Below are positions 1-9,247 of a DNA stretch of 64,000 nt, piece after piece. The position numbers and the translations under genes were made by a program. The notes beneath the pieces are model-generated. The model had not been told where the DNA came from and ran no database searches. It saw only the letters and a list, made by a program, of their open reading frames with translations. Origin of the DNA: Hyphomicrobiales bacterium (lineage in GTDB: Bacteria; Pseudomonadota; Alphaproteobacteria; Rhizobiales; Xanthobacteraceae); NCBI GenBank assembly GCA_009377755.1, contig WHTM01000008.1:62001-126000 (forward strand), given 5' to 3'. Numbering within the stretch: the stretch's first letter is position 1; every line of letters begins with the position of its first letter.

Positions 1-777
1 GCCTCCGCGGTGATCTCGGTGCAGGCTGGCACCGGCGAGTTCGGCATGGGCAACTCGTTCGACACGACGTTCTACGTCACCGGCACCGGCGAATACGAAG
101 GCCAAGGGCCCAAGACCAACGTCCGCAACATCGGGCCCTTGTCGGTCTATCGCGTGGCGATGCACGTGCGCGCCGATTCGTCGATCAAGACGCTCAAGGA
201 TCTCAAGGGCAAGCGGGTCTCTGCGGGCTTCAATGCCCAGAAAGCGATCGGTCGCATCATCGATGCGCATCTCGCCAATGCCGGACTGACCTACGACGAC
301 GTTCAGAAGGTCTTGACACCCAACGTCAGCAGCTCGGCCAACGACTTCATCGCCGGCAAGACCGACGTGCTGTTCTTTGCCCTGGGATCGGCGGCGATCA
401 AGCAGGCCTCCGCCAGCGTCGGCGGCTTGCGCGTGCTGCCGATCGAGGATTCGCCCGAGGCGTTGGAGCGCATGGAAAAAGTGCTGCCGGGCTCGTATGT
501 GCTCAACGTCAAGCCGGCGCCGAACATCGACGGCCTCAAGGAGCCGACCAATATCGTCGCTTTCGACATGGCGTTCTTTACCAACAAGGACGTGGCCGAC
601 GACATCGTCTACACGGTGACGAAGACGCTGCACAACAACAAGGCGGCGCTGGTGGCGACATTCCGGCCGATGGCGCTATTCGACCCTGCCAGGATGGGGA
701 AGCCGCTCAAGGCCGTGCCGTTCCATCCGGGTGCGCTGAAGTACTACCAGGAGGTTGGCCTCGCGTCGAAGTCGTGA
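1..777 (+). CDS. TAXI-family TRAP solute-binding protein, 5' end cut by window edge
   Basis: The reading frame is open from the first base, so the start codon and signal peptide lie upstream. The visible part is the C-terminal 258 residues of a TAXI (TRAP-associated extracytoplasmic immunogenic) periplasmic binding protein: a GEFGMGNSFD stretch, the TGTGEYEGQG segment, and late motifs such as FHPGALKYYQEVGL that are typical of the family C-terminus. It is clearly more than half identical by eye to the gene that follows 73 bp downstream, so the two are a tandem duplication. The fused TRAP permease at 4587-6521 is the nearest plausible membrane partner, but lies on the other strand. The ligand cannot be read from sequence. 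Confidence 0.9.
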   Translation, partial: ASAVISVQAGTGEFGMGNSFDTTFYVTGTGEYEGQGPKTNVRNIGPLSVYRVAMHVRADSSIKTLKDLKGKRVSAGFNAQKAIGRIIDAHLANAGLTYDDVQKVLTPNVSSSANDFIAGKTDVLFFALGSAAIKQASASVGGLRVLPIEDSPEALERMEKVLPGSYVLNVKPAPNIDGLKEPTNIVAFDMAFFTNKDVADDIVYTVTKTLHNNKAALVATFRPMALFDPARMGKPLKAVPFHPGALKYYQEVGLASKS

Positions 778-850
778 GGCCGAACATTCGTGACGTCGAG
801 GCGGCGGCCATGAGCCGCTGCTGCCGCTTTCGCAGAAAGGGACGACCATC

Positions 851-1813
851 ATGACTGCCAGGCAACGGCTTGCTGTGCTTGTTTCCGGTGCGGTGCTATT
901 CGCCGTGCCGGCGGGTGCGCAGACCATCAGTATCGTCACCACGCCGACCGGCTCCTTCACCAACTCGGCCGGCGCCGCGATCGCCAAGGTCATTGTCGAG
1001 AACACCAAGTACCGGGCAATCGTCCAGGCGCAGGCTCAGGCCGCGGTGATGCCGGTGCATTCCGGCATTGCCGAATTCGGCATGAGCAACACCTTCGACC
1101 CCACGTTCTTCGTCACCGGCACCGGCATCTACGAGGGGCAGGGCAAGCACCCCAACCTGCGCCAGGTGGCAATCGCGACCACCTATCGGGTGGCGCTGCA
1201 CGTGCGGGCGGACTCGGCGATCAAGACCATCCCCGACGTCAAGGACAAGCGCGTCTCGTCCGGTTTCGTCTCGCAGAAAACCATCGGCCGCACCATCTCG
1301 GCGCTGCTCGCCAACGGCGCGCTGACCTACGACGACGTGCAGCAGGTGCTGGCGCCGAACGTCAGCAGCTCGGCCAACGATTTCATCGCCAACAAGGTCG
1401 ACGTGCTCTTCTTCGCCATGGGATCGGCGCCGGTAAAGCAGGCCGCGGCGAGCGTCGGAGGCTTGCGGGTGCTGCCGCTTGACGACTCGGCGGAGGCGAT
1501 GGGGCGCATGCGTAAGATCCTGCCCGGTGTGCACGCGCTGACGGTCGACAAGGCGTCCAATCTCGACGGCGTCACGGGGCCGACCAAGGTGCTTGCCCTG
1601 GACATGGCGTTCTTCACCCACAAGGACGTGCCGGACGACATCGTCTATGCCGTGACCAAGGCGATGCACGGCAACAAGGCCTCGCTGGTGGCGACCTTCC
1701 GGGCGATGTCGCTGTTCGACCCGAACCAGATGGCGAAGCCGGTGCAGGATCTGCCGTTCCATCCGGGCGCGCTGAGGTTCTACAAGGAGATCGGGCTCGC
1801 GCCGAAGTCGTAA
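851..1813 (+). CDS. TAXI-family TRAP solute-binding protein
   Basis: A 320-residue exported binding protein. The first about 23 residues form a Sec signal peptide ending near GAQT. The mature protein begins with TISIVTTPTGSFTNSAGAAI, the usual TAXI opening where the ligand carboxylate is bound, and ends FHPGALRFYKEIGLAPKS. The start is the ATG preceded by an AAAGGGA ribosome site. It is a tandem paralogue of the partial gene before it, sharing long stretches such as VSSSANDFIA and SVGGLRVLP. The FAD monooxygenase starts 48 bp downstream, so co-transcription is likely and the imported ligand may be an aromatic or hydroxylated acid. That last point is inference. Confidence 0.93.
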   Translation: MTARQRLAVLVSGAVLFAVPAGAQTISIVTTPTGSFTNSAGAAIAKVIVENTKYRAIVQAQAQAAVMPVHSGIAEFGMSNTFDPTFFVTGTGIYEGQGKHPNLRQVAIATTYRVALHVRADSAIKTIPDVKDKRVSSGFVSQKTIGRTISALLANGALTYDDVQQVLAPNVSSSANDFIANKVDVLFFAMGSAPVKQAAASVGGLRVLPLDDSAEAMGRMRKILPGVHALTVDKASNLDGVTGPTKVLALDMAFFTHKDVPDDIVYAVTKAMHGNKASLVATFRAMSLFDPNQMAKPVQDLPFHPGALRFYKEIGLAPKS

Positions 1814-1861
1814 GGGCCGGCGCATTGGGCATGGATCGCAGCATCACGGAAACGAACTGAC

Positions 1862-3475
1862 GTGTATCCCTCGAAAATTCCTGTTCTGATCGTCGGCGGC
1901 GGGCCCGTCGGACTCGCGCTGGCGGTCGAGCTCGGCTGGCGCGGCGTCGCCTGCATGCTGCTGGAGCAGGGTGACGGCAAGATCGCCACGCCGAAAATGA
2001 ACGAGGTCAGCAGCCGGACCATGGAATTCTGCCGGCGCTGGGGCATGGCCGATCAGGTCCTCAACTGCCCGTTCCCCGCCGACTACCCGCTCGACGCCGC
2101 ATTCGTCACCAGCATGTTCGGCTACGAGATGGGGCGGGTGGAGCGTCCGCCGCGGGCCGCCCAGCAGCCCGAGCCTCACAGTCCCTACCGGCTCCAGGCG
2201 TGCTCGCAGATCTGGTTCGATCCGATGCTGCGCAATCTCGCGCAGTCGTTCCCGCATGTCGCCTTGCGCTACCGGCATCGGCTGGAACGCTTCACGGTGA
2301 CGGCCGACGGCGTACATGTGGAAATTCTCAATCGCGATGCCGGCGAACAACGGCGCATCACGGCCGACTACCTGGTCGGCTGCGACGGTGCCACCAGTCC
2401 TCTGCGCGAAGCGCTCGGGATCGCGCTCGAAGGCAAGGATGTCATCAGCAATCCGATACACCTGTACTTCCGCGCGCCCGATCTCGTGAAGAAGGCCGGC
2501 AAGAAGCCCGCGACCTTCTTCCTGCCGGTCGACGGCGAGGGACTGTGGGGCAATATCCGGGTGATCGACCCGGCCAACGCCATGTGGCGCCTGATGGTCG
2601 ATGCGACCGACGGGACCGCGACGCCGGACGCGATCGACCGCGAGCGCTATCTGCGCCGGGCCATGGGCCGGCCGTTCGACGTCGAATGGCTCGGGGTGAG
2701 CATCTGGAAGCGGCGCAGCGTCGTCGCCGAATGCTACGGCAGGGGCCGCGTGTTCCTGGCCGGCGATGCCGTGCATCAGCTTTCGCCAACCGGCGCGCTC
2801 GGCATGAATTCGGGTGTCGGCGATGCCGTCGACCTCGGCTGGAAGCTCGCGGCGGTGTTGCAAGGGTGGGGCGGCGGCAACCTGTTGGCCAGCTATGACG
2901 CGGACCGCCGCCCGATCGGTATCCGCAACGTCCGTGCCGCGACCCGCTTCTATGCCACCAACGAAGCCTTCGGCCGCGGCAATACCGCGCTCGCCGACGA
3001 CAGCCCGACCGGCGCCGCGCAGCGCGCCAAGCTGGGCGAGAGGATGCTGCAGCACGTCGGCGAGGAGTTCCGGACGACCGGTCTGCAACTCGGCTATCAC
3101 TACGAGAATTCGCCGATCTGTATCTCAGACGGCACGCCGCCGCCGCCCGATGAGCCCGCCACCTACGTACCGACCGCGCGCCCCGGTTCGCGCGCGCCGC
3201 ATGTCTGGCTGGGCGACGGACGCACGACCCTCGATCTGTTTGGACGCGCCTTCGTGCTACTGTGCTTTGCCGGCGCGCCCGACGTCGCGACGATCGACGC
3301 CGCCGCGCGGAAGCGCGGCGTACCGCTGCAAACGGTCACCGTCGACAACGCCCAGGCGGCGGCGTTGTATCAACGGCGCCTGGTCATGGTCCGGCCCGAT
3401 GGCCACGTGGCATGGCGCGCGGATACAGTCCCGTCCGATTCGTTGGCACTGATCGACCGCGTGCGGGGCGCTTAG
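1862..3475 (+). CDS. FAD-dependent monooxygenase (PheA/TfdB-type aromatic hydroxylase family)
   Basis: 537 residues, the usual size for single-component flavin hydroxylases of phenols and related aromatics, which use NAD(P)H and O2. An N-terminal Rossmann motif GGGPVG sits at residues 12-17. The second FAD motif, GDAVHQLSP, has its Asp at residue 302, followed by the usual GMNSGVGDAVDLGWKLA segment. The last about 150 residues form the thioredoxin-like C-terminal domain seen in phenol hydroxylases. The GTG start at 1862 has only a weak ribosome site and lies 48 bp after the TAXI gene, suggesting one transcript. The substrate is not predictable; a ring hydroxylation or resorcinol/3-(3-hydroxyphenyl)propionate-like role fits the family. 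Confidence 0.9.
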   Translation: MYPSKIPVLIVGGGPVGLALAVELGWRGVACMLLEQGDGKIATPKMNEVSSRTMEFCRRWGMADQVLNCPFPADYPLDAAFVTSMFGYEMGRVERPPRAAQQPEPHSPYRLQACSQIWFDPMLRNLAQSFPHVALRYRHRLERFTVTADGVHVEILNRDAGEQRRITADYLVGCDGATSPLREALGIALEGKDVISNPIHLYFRAPDLVKKAGKKPATFFLPVDGEGLWGNIRVIDPANAMWRLMVDATDGTATPDAIDRERYLRRAMGRPFDVEWLGVSIWKRRSVVAECYGRGRVFLAGDAVHQLSPTGALGMNSGVGDAVDLGWKLAAVLQGWGGGNLLASYDADRRPIGIRNVRAATRFYATNEAFGRGNTALADDSPTGAAQRAKLGERMLQHVGEEFRTTGLQLGYHYENSPICISDGTPPPPDEPATYVPTARPGSRAPHVWLGDGRTTLDLFGRAFVLLCFAGAPDVATIDAAARKRGVPLQTVTVDNAQAAALYQRRLVMVRPDGHVAWRADTVPSDSLALIDRVRGA

Positions 3476-3483
3476 ACAATAAA

Positions 3484-3620
3484 CACGTGTCCCGGGCGCA
3501 GCGCAGCGTGAAACGGTGCGCTGCAGACCCGGGACCCCGCATCTGCGGTGCACCGCACGCAGCTAAGCTTGCGCAAGCTGTGTACACTTGCCTGCGCGTG
3601 CGCTGCACCGCGTGCGGGGA
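3484..3620. repeat. Palindromic intergenic element, family A copy 1
   Basis: A GC-rich imperfect palindrome fills the convergent gap between the monooxygenase and the amidohydrolase genes. It begins with ACACGTGTCCCGGGCGCAGC, contains the perfect palindrome AGCTTGCGCAAGCT, and ends CGCGTGCGGGGA. Its reverse complement matches the element at 12137-12256 over most of its length. It may fold as a transcript end for both flanking genes, but there is no T-tract. Confidence 0.75.
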
Positions 3621-3626
3621 ACGCAA

Positions 3627-4580
3627 TCATCCCAATCGCGGGAACAGCGCGAGCGCATTATCGCGCTCGACCTTGCGGCGCACCGTGGCGTCGAACCCCT
3701 CGAACGCTTCGACGGCGGCGATGCTCTGCTCGATGACGCCGGCGTTGCGGGCGAACGGGAAGTCGGTGCCGAACAGGATGCGCGAGGGATCGGCGATCTC
3801 CATGAGCGCGCGCAGCGGCGCCGGGTGTGTCGCCTGGGCGATGTCGTAGTAGAGCCGCTTGAGCGTCGCGGTGATGCCGTCCGGCGAGCGTTCGCGCACG
3901 GCGTTGATGTCGTCCATGCCGCTCAGGCGGAACGCCAGGAACGGCGTCACGCCGCCGGCATGCGGCATCAGCCAGCGGATGTCGGGGAAGCGGGCGAACA
4001 TGCCGTTGAAATGCAGGTTGGCAATCGCCCGCGTCGTCTCGAAGGCGAGCTCCGAATATCCGTCGGGAAAACTGAACTGCGCCCAGCCGGTCGCCGCCGG
4101 CCGCTTCGGATGTACGACGACGACCGCTGCGCGGCGATTGAGCTCGGCATAGAGCGGTGCGTCGTCAGGGTGCCCGAGATAGCGGTCGCCGGTGTGCGTC
4201 AGCAGCAGGATGCCGTCGAGCTTGAGCGTATCGAGGACGTATTCGAGATCGCGCAGGGCCGCATCGACATCCGGCAGCGACACGAGCCCGACGGCGGCAA
4301 AACGCCGCGGATGCGCGGCGACGGTCCGGGCGAGGTCGTCGTTGACGGCCTGTACGAGGCGGCGCGTGAAGATGATGTCGCCGAAATAGGTGCCGGGCGA
4401 GGCGACCGACACGACCGCGGCGGCGAGGCCGGTACCGTCCATCGCCTCGGTCAGCGTCGCCGGACTCGACTCCGGCCAGGACCGTTCGCCGCTGCCCTTG
4501 ATGCCGATACTTTCCAGCGCCTTGCGGTAGAGCTCCGGCGTCACGTGCTGGTGCGCGTCGATGCGATAAGGATTGGTCAT
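3627..4580 (-). CDS. Amidohydrolase family protein (ACMSD/2,3-dihydroxybenzoate decarboxylase-like)
   Basis: 317 residues with the metal-dependent amidohydrolase TIM-barrel signature: DAHQHV near the N-terminus (His10 and His12 as metal ligands), a VVHPKRP strand, LMPHAGGVTPF carrying the next His, and LFGTDFPFA with the final metal Asp. This pattern fits the aminocarboxymuconate-semialdehyde decarboxylase group, whose members decarboxylate or hydrolyse aromatic and muconate-type acids. It starts 6 bp after the TRAP permease stop, so the two are one transcription unit, arguing that the transporter delivers the substrate or a precursor. Exact substrate unknown. Confidence 0.88.
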   Translation of the reverse strand: MTNPYRIDAHQHVTPELYRKALESIGIKGSGERSWPESSPATLTEAMDGTGLAAAVVSVASPGTYFGDIIFTRRLVQAVNDDLARTVAAHPRRFAAVGLVSLPDVDAALRDLEYVLDTLKLDGILLLTHTGDRYLGHPDDAPLYAELNRRAAVVVVHPKRPAATGWAQFSFPDGYSELAFETTRAIANLHFNGMFARFPDIRWLMPHAGGVTPFLAFRLSGMDDINAVRERSPDGITATLKRLYYDIAQATHPAPLRALMEIADPSRILFGTDFPFARNAGVIEQSIAAVEAFEGFDATVRRKVERDNALALFPRLG

Positions 4581-4586
4581 CGGGCG

Positions 4587-6521
4587 CTAGGTGTCGGTAC
4601 GCGGCAGACTAGCGGTTGCGGCATGCGCCGGAATCGAATCACGTGCCCGGCGCGTCGTCCTTTCCCAGATCAGCAGCCCGACACCCAGGCAGGCGCCGGC
4701 GATGTTGAACCAGCGTGCGGTCTCGAACATGCCGACCGGCATCATCAGGCAGACTCCGGCGATGAAATAGAGGCCGCGGTCGACGAGGCCGAGCGGGCGC
4801 GTGGCATACGCCATGATCGCCACGGAAATCAGCCACACGGCGGCGATCGCGGTCGCGAAATCGATGACGATCATGATCGCTGACCCGCGCATCAGCAGCG
4901 TGTTGGAGAATACGAACAGGAACGGGATGACGAAGCAGGTCCAGCCGAGCGCCATCGACGTGTAGCCCGTTCGCATCGGGTCGGCACCGGCGATATTGGC
5001 GGCCGCGAACGCGCCGATGCAGACCGGCGGCGTGATCATCGACAGGCAGCCGAAATACAAGATGAAGAGGTGCGCCGCCATCGGCTCGATCTTCATCTCG
5101 ATCAGCGCCGGAGCGATCAAGGTCGCCAGCAGGATGTACACGCCGACCGTGGGCATTCCCATGCCGAGGATGATCGACGCGAGCGCCGCCAGCAGCAGCA
5201 GGCCGATCAGCGTGCCGCCGCCGAGGTGCAGCAGCGACAGCGTCAGCGAGAAGCCGATGCCTGCATAGTTGAGCGAGCCGATGATGATGCCGGCGGCCAT
5301 GCCGATCATGAACAGGTCGAGGACGGTGACGCCGGTCTCGCGCAGGATTTCGTATACATCGTGCAAGTTGATCCGCTTGCCCGCGACCGGGAAGATCACG
5401 GCGAGAACCAGCACCACCGCGGTCGCCAGGAGGCCCGCCGTCTCCGCCTCGTAGTTCATCCAGAACAGGGCGTAGATCAGCACCACGAAGGGTATCGGAA
5501 AGTACCAGCCCGCCTTCAGCACCTTGCCGATGGGCGGAATTTCCGACTTGTCCAGCGGCGCCATGTGATTGCGTGCGGCTTCCAGGTCGACTTGAATGAA
5601 CAGGGCGATATAGAACAGGATCGCCGGGATCAGCGCGGCCAGGGCCACCTCGGCGTAGGACACCTGCAGGAACTCGGCCATGATGAAGGCCGCGATTCCC
5701 ATGACGGGCGGCATCAATTGCCCGCCGGTCGACGCGCAGGCCTCGATCGCGCCGGCGACGTGAGGCTTGTAGCCGATCCGCTTCATCATCGGGATGGTGA
5801 CGACGCCGGTCGTCAGCACATTTGACACGGTGCTGCCCGAGATGGTGCCGAACAGCGACGAGCCGACGATCGCGATCTTGGCGGGGCCGCCGCGGTAGCG
5901 GCCCATCAGCGCCATGGCGACGTCGGTGAAGAATGCGGAGCCGCCCGACTTGAATAGCGTGATGCCGAACAGCGTGAACATCACCACCACGGAGGACACG
6001 ATCTTGAGCGGCAGGCCGAGCGAAGCCGTCGAATCCCAGACAAGGTAGTAGGTCAACCGTGAGAACGGAATCGACTTCGCCTGCAATTCGCCGGGAAGCA
6101 GGCCACCGATCAGGGCGAGCAGGAAGAACATCGCCGCGACCGCGGTCAGGATCGGACCTGCGGTTCGCCGCAAACCTTCCAGCACCAGCACAATGATGAT
6201 GCCGGCGACGATCAGTCCGTCCCACGGCCGTGCCGACACGAGCTCGGACAGCGCCGGAAAATTGTAGGCGATGTAGATCATGCCGGCGCATGACACGGCA
6301 GCGAAGACGATGTCGTACCAAGGAACTGCCGCACCGCCGCGTCCGCCGCGCGCGCCGCTGGCTGGAACATAGAGAAACAGGAGGGGCATCGCGACCGCCG
6401 TCAGGGCTGCGAGGTATTGCTCGGTGTAGAGCGAGATTCCCACCCGGCGCGGGACATCGGCGGCCAGCGCAATCGCGCCAAGCGTCAAGGCCACGGCCAA
6501 AGTGTTGACGAGTTTGCGCAT
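4587..6521 (-). CDS. TRAP transporter permease, fused small and large subunits (4TM/12TM)
   Basis: 644 residues, almost entirely hydrophobic. The first about 150 residues correspond to the DctQ-like four-helix part and the remainder to the DctM-like large subunit, with GSSLFGTISGSTVSNVLTTG, CASTGGQLMPPVMG and ILGMGMPTVGVYILLATL, all hallmark loops of this family. The frame is open further upstream to about 7274, but the start is placed at the ATG at 6521 because GGAGG lies directly before it and hydrophobic sequence begins there. Fused permeases of this type normally work with TAXI binding proteins, so the two at 1-1813 are the likely partners. The amidohydrolase follows immediately. Confidence 0.92.
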   Translation of the reverse strand: MRKLVNTLAVALTLGAIALAADVPRRVGISLYTEQYLAALTAVAMPLLFLYVPASGARGGRGGAAVPWYDIVFAAVSCAGMIYIAYNFPALSELVSARPWDGLIVAGIIIVLVLEGLRRTAGPILTAVAAMFFLLALIGGLLPGELQAKSIPFSRLTYYLVWDSTASLGLPLKIVSSVVVMFTLFGITLFKSGGSAFFTDVAMALMGRYRGGPAKIAIVGSSLFGTISGSTVSNVLTTGVVTIPMMKRIGYKPHVAGAIEACASTGGQLMPPVMGIAAFIMAEFLQVSYAEVALAALIPAILFYIALFIQVDLEAARNHMAPLDKSEIPPIGKVLKAGWYFPIPFVVLIYALFWMNYEAETAGLLATAVVLVLAVIFPVAGKRINLHDVYEILRETGVTVLDLFMIGMAAGIIIGSLNYAGIGFSLTLSLLHLGGGTLIGLLLLAALASIILGMGMPTVGVYILLATLIAPALIEMKIEPMAAHLFILYFGCLSMITPPVCIGAFAAANIAGADPMRTGYTSMALGWTCFVIPFLFVFSNTLLMRGSAIMIVIDFATAIAAVWLISVAIMAYATRPLGLVDRGLYFIAGVCLMMPVGMFETARWFNIAGACLGVGLLIWERTTRRARDSIPAHAATASLPRTDT

Positions 6522-6782
6522 GTCCCCTCCGGTTGTCCCCTCGGGCGCCGTGTCCCGTGCTTTGAGCCGGGTTGTCCCAAGCGCCGGGTCAGTCTTGCCG
6601 GGTCCGGCACGAAATGCAATCTGCGCTGACGGAAATCTATGCTCACGGAAAATCGTGGCGCTGTGCGATTCGCGCCAGACTTGCAATCGGCCGTGCCGGA
6701 AGCTCCAACGCGGCGGTAGCGGGTCTCGGCTCATCTGGACCCCGTCCTGCAAATTCCGGGCGTCACCATCGGGAGGTTTCAC

Positions 6783-7724
6783 ATGAAAAAGTTCGGCCTT
6801 GTTGCTTCGATCGTAGCGGCAACGCTGGCCCTCGCCGGCAGTGTCGTGGCGCAGACCTATCCCTCGAAGCCGGTTCGGATCATCGTACCGTTCGCGGCTG
6901 GCGGGGCGGTCGACACGCTGGCGCGCCTGGTCGGCAGCAAGCTTTCGGAGTCGCTCGGCCAGCCGGTCATCATCGAAAACCGGCCTGGCGCGGGCGGCAA
7001 TATCGCCTCCGACGTCGTCGCGAAATCGGCGCCCGACGGCCACACGATTCTCCTGACCACCAGTGGCCAGGCACTCAGCCCGAGCCTTTATCGTTCTCTG
7101 CCGTACGATGCGGCCAAGGATCTGATCCCGGTGACGCAGCTCGTCGCCTCGTACCTGGTTCTGGTTGCCAGCCCGAAGGTGCCTGTCACCTCGGTCAAGG
7201 AGCTGATCGCGCTCGCCAAGGCGAAACCCGGCGGTCTGAACTACGGCTCGACCGGAGTCGGCAATCCGCTGCACCTGACCATGGAGATGCTCAAGCGCGC
7301 CGCCGGCATCGACCTGGTCGCCGTTCCCTACCGCGGCGATGCGCCTCTCAATGCGGCGCTGATCGCCGGTCAGGTCGAGGTCGCGGTTCTTCCGCTCGCC
7401 ACCAGCCGCGGGAATATCGAGGGGGGCCGGCTGCGTGGGCTTGCGGTGACCAACGCCAAGCGGACCGCGGTGCTGCCGGATTTGCCGACAATTGCCGAGG
7501 CGGCCATTCCCGGATTCGAGTCGTCGAGCTGGCAGGGCTTCTTCGTGCCTGCCGGAACGCCGGCGGACATCGTCAAGCGAATTCAGAGCCTGCGGGCGCG
7601 CCAGGCCACCTTCGGCAACGAGATCGTCGGCAGCACCCCGGAACAGTTCGCCGCGGTCTTCAAGGCCGAGATGGCGAAGTTCGCCCGCATCGTCGAGGAA
7701 GCGAAAATCCCAAAGCTGGATTGA
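6783..7724 (+). CDS. Tripartite tricarboxylate transporter (Bug) substrate-binding protein
   Basis: 313 residues. The signal peptide (about 23 residues, ending VVAQ) is followed by TYPSKPVRIIVPFAAGGAVD, the classic Bug N-terminus; the conserved ENRPGAGGNIA and PDGHTILL motifs follow. The ATG has GGGAGG ahead of it. No TctA or TctB gene is adjacent, so this is an orphan Bug protein, possibly served by the TctAB at 43.7-45.7 kb or acting in signalling. Near the C-terminus, after IVKRIQ, about nine residues are missing relative to the Bug protein at 17671, shortening a helix. It is divergent from the TRAP permease across a 261 bp gap that must hold both promoters. Confidence 0.92.
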   Translation: MKKFGLVASIVAATLALAGSVVAQTYPSKPVRIIVPFAAGGAVDTLARLVGSKLSESLGQPVIIENRPGAGGNIASDVVAKSAPDGHTILLTTSGQALSPSLYRSLPYDAAKDLIPVTQLVASYLVLVASPKVPVTSVKELIALAKAKPGGLNYGSTGVGNPLHLTMEMLKRAAGIDLVAVPYRGDAPLNAALIAGQVEVAVLPLATSRGNIEGGRLRGLAVTNAKRTAVLPDLPTIAEAAIPGFESSSWQGFFVPAGTPADIVKRIQSLRARQATFGNEIVGSTPEQFAAVFKAEMAKFARIVEEAKIPKLD

Positions 7725-7787
7725 TCCGCATGCGCGGCGATTTCCATCTGGGGTCGCCGATTTCGCTTCCAGAACGGGTGGGTTAAG

Positions 7788-7794
7788 CTGTCAC
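7788..7794 (+). promoter_or_regulatory. Possible Pho-box half site upstream of phnD
   Basis: CTGTCAC, matching one half of the PhoB consensus, lies about 70 bp before the phnD start, followed four bases later by a poorly matching half (GCGTGCC). Only one half site is convincing, so phosphate control is a suggestion. Confidence 0.2.
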
Positions 7795-7859
7795 AAAGGC
7801 GTGCCAAAGTACGGGCGGTGAACCGCCTTTGCAGCCGCCACGCGAACGGGAGGGTGAAT

Positions 7860-8834
7860 ATGTCACACTGGATCAAAGGGTTATGCGGCCATCTCGGGGC
7901 GTTCGTGATCGCCGCCGGCCTTGCCGGGGCGGCAAGCGCGCAGGAATGCCCGCGCGGAACTTTGGACAAGGCCTATTGCGATCGCGACGGCGACCTGGTT
8001 GCCGACACGCCGACCGACCCGAAGCAGGTCGTTGATCCGTCGACGATCATCTTCTCATATACCCCGGTCGAGGACCCGGCGGTGTACGGCAAGATCTGGG
8101 ACGGCTTCATCAAGCACTTGGAGAAGACCACCGGTAAGCGCGTGGCGTTCTTCCCCGTGCAGTCGAATGCGGCACAGCTCGAAGCCATGCGGTCCAGTCG
8201 CCTGCATGTCGCCGGCGTCAACACCGGCGGAAATCCGATCGCGGTGAACTGCGCCGGGTTCGTTCCGTTTGCCATCATGGCGGGCAAGGACGGCACGTTT
8301 GGCTACGAGATGGAAATCATCGTTCACGCCGACAGCGCGATAAAGACGATGGCCGATCTCAAGGGCAGGAAGGTGGCGTTCACCTCGCCCACCTCGAACT
8401 CCGGCTTCAAGGCGCCGTCGGCGATCCTGAAATCCGAATTCAATCTCGAGGCGAAGAAGGATTTCGAGCCCGCGTTCTCGGGCAAGCACGACAACTCCGT
8501 GCTCGGCGTCGCCAACAAGGACTACGATGCCGCCGCAATCGCCAACGAGGTCATGAAGCGCATGTTCGACCGCAAGGTCGTCGATCCGAAGAAGATTCGC
8601 ACGATCTACAAATCCGAGACGTTCCCGACGACCGGTTACGGCCATGTGTACAATCTCGATCCGAAACTCGCCGAAAAGATCAGAGAAGCGTTCTTCACCT
8701 TCGATTGGGAGGACTCGGCGCTCAAAACGGAGTTCAAGGGGCAGGACAAGTTTGTCCCGATCACCTACCAAAAGGACTGGAGTGTGATCCGCAAGATCGA
8801 TGCGGCAAGCGGCGTCAAGTACACCTGCAAGTGA
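7860..8834 (+). CDS. phnD: Phosphonate/phosphite-type ABC transporter substrate-binding protein
   Basis: 324 residues with a Sec signal peptide (about residues 1-28). The body is PhnD-like: YTPVEDPAVY, FFPVQSNAAQLEAMRSSRL, then the central VHADSAIKTMADLKGRKVAF and TSPTSNSGFKAPSAIL segments that line the anion pocket. Between signal peptide and lobe 1 there is a short segment with two cysteines (30, 40) and DRDGDLVADTP, an acidic DxDxDxxxD loop (residues 41, 43, 45, 49) resembling a calcium site. The start is the ATG at 7860 after GGGAGGG rather than an upstream GTG. It heads an operon with phnC and two phnE genes. The ligand could be phosphonate, phosphite or phosphate. Confidence 0.93.
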   Translation: MSHWIKGLCGHLGAFVIAAGLAGAASAQECPRGTLDKAYCDRDGDLVADTPTDPKQVVDPSTIIFSYTPVEDPAVYGKIWDGFIKHLEKTTGKRVAFFPVQSNAAQLEAMRSSRLHVAGVNTGGNPIAVNCAGFVPFAIMAGKDGTFGYEMEIIVHADSAIKTMADLKGRKVAFTSPTSNSGFKAPSAILKSEFNLEAKKDFEPAFSGKHDNSVLGVANKDYDAAAIANEVMKRMFDRKVVDPKKIRTIYKSETFPTTGYGHVYNLDPKLAEKIREAFFTFDWEDSALKTEFKGQDKFVPITYQKDWSVIRKIDAASGVKYTCK

Positions 8835-8881
8835 GGGCTCGCCGGGCAGCGGCGCGGCAACAGATATTTGGCGGGAGAACG

Positions 8882-9247
8882 ATGTCTCATTGGATCAAGA
8901 GCGCAGCGGGTTGCGTCGCGGCACTGATCATCGGCGCCGGACTCAGCGGTGCGGCGAGCGAAGAGGAGTGCCCGCGTGGCACGCTCGATAAGGCCTATTG
9001 CGATCGCGACGGCGACCTGGTTGCCGACACGCCGACCGACCCGAAGCGCATCGTCAACCCATCGACGATCATCTTCGCCTACACTCCGGTCGAGGATCCG
9101 GCGGTGTACCAGAAGGTCTGGGACGGCTTCCTCAAGCACATGGAGAAGACAACCGGGAAACGCGTCGTGTTCTTCCCGGTGCAGTCGTGCCGCAACGTGG
9201 CGATGCCCCTCGGCCGTCATCGCCCGCGAATGCGGGCGATCCAGTAA
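8882..9247 (+). pseudogene. Truncated second phnD copy
   Basis: Residues 1-102 of this frame are a close copy of the preceding phnD, including the signal peptide, the CPRGTLDKAYCDRDGDLVAD segment and FFPVQS. Homology stops near 9187. The frame then runs through 19 unrelated residues into the palindromic element at 9216-9324 and stops at 9245-9247. About two thirds of the binding protein is missing, so it cannot bind ligand in the usual way. It retains an ATG start with GGGAGAA ahead of it and would be exported if translated. It is the decayed half of a tandem duplication. Confidence 0.88.

Noticed and set aside
3627-4587. Same-frame arrangement of TRAP permease and amidohydrolase read as a possible fusion
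   Set aside because: The frames coincide, but that is a one-in-three chance and a cytoplasmic enzyme needs no leader, so nothing unusual follows from it.
6522-7274. N-terminal extension of the fused TRAP permease frame
   Set aside because: It would overlap the divergent Bug gene and reads as Arg/Asp-rich shadow. A strong ribosome site marks the start at 6521.
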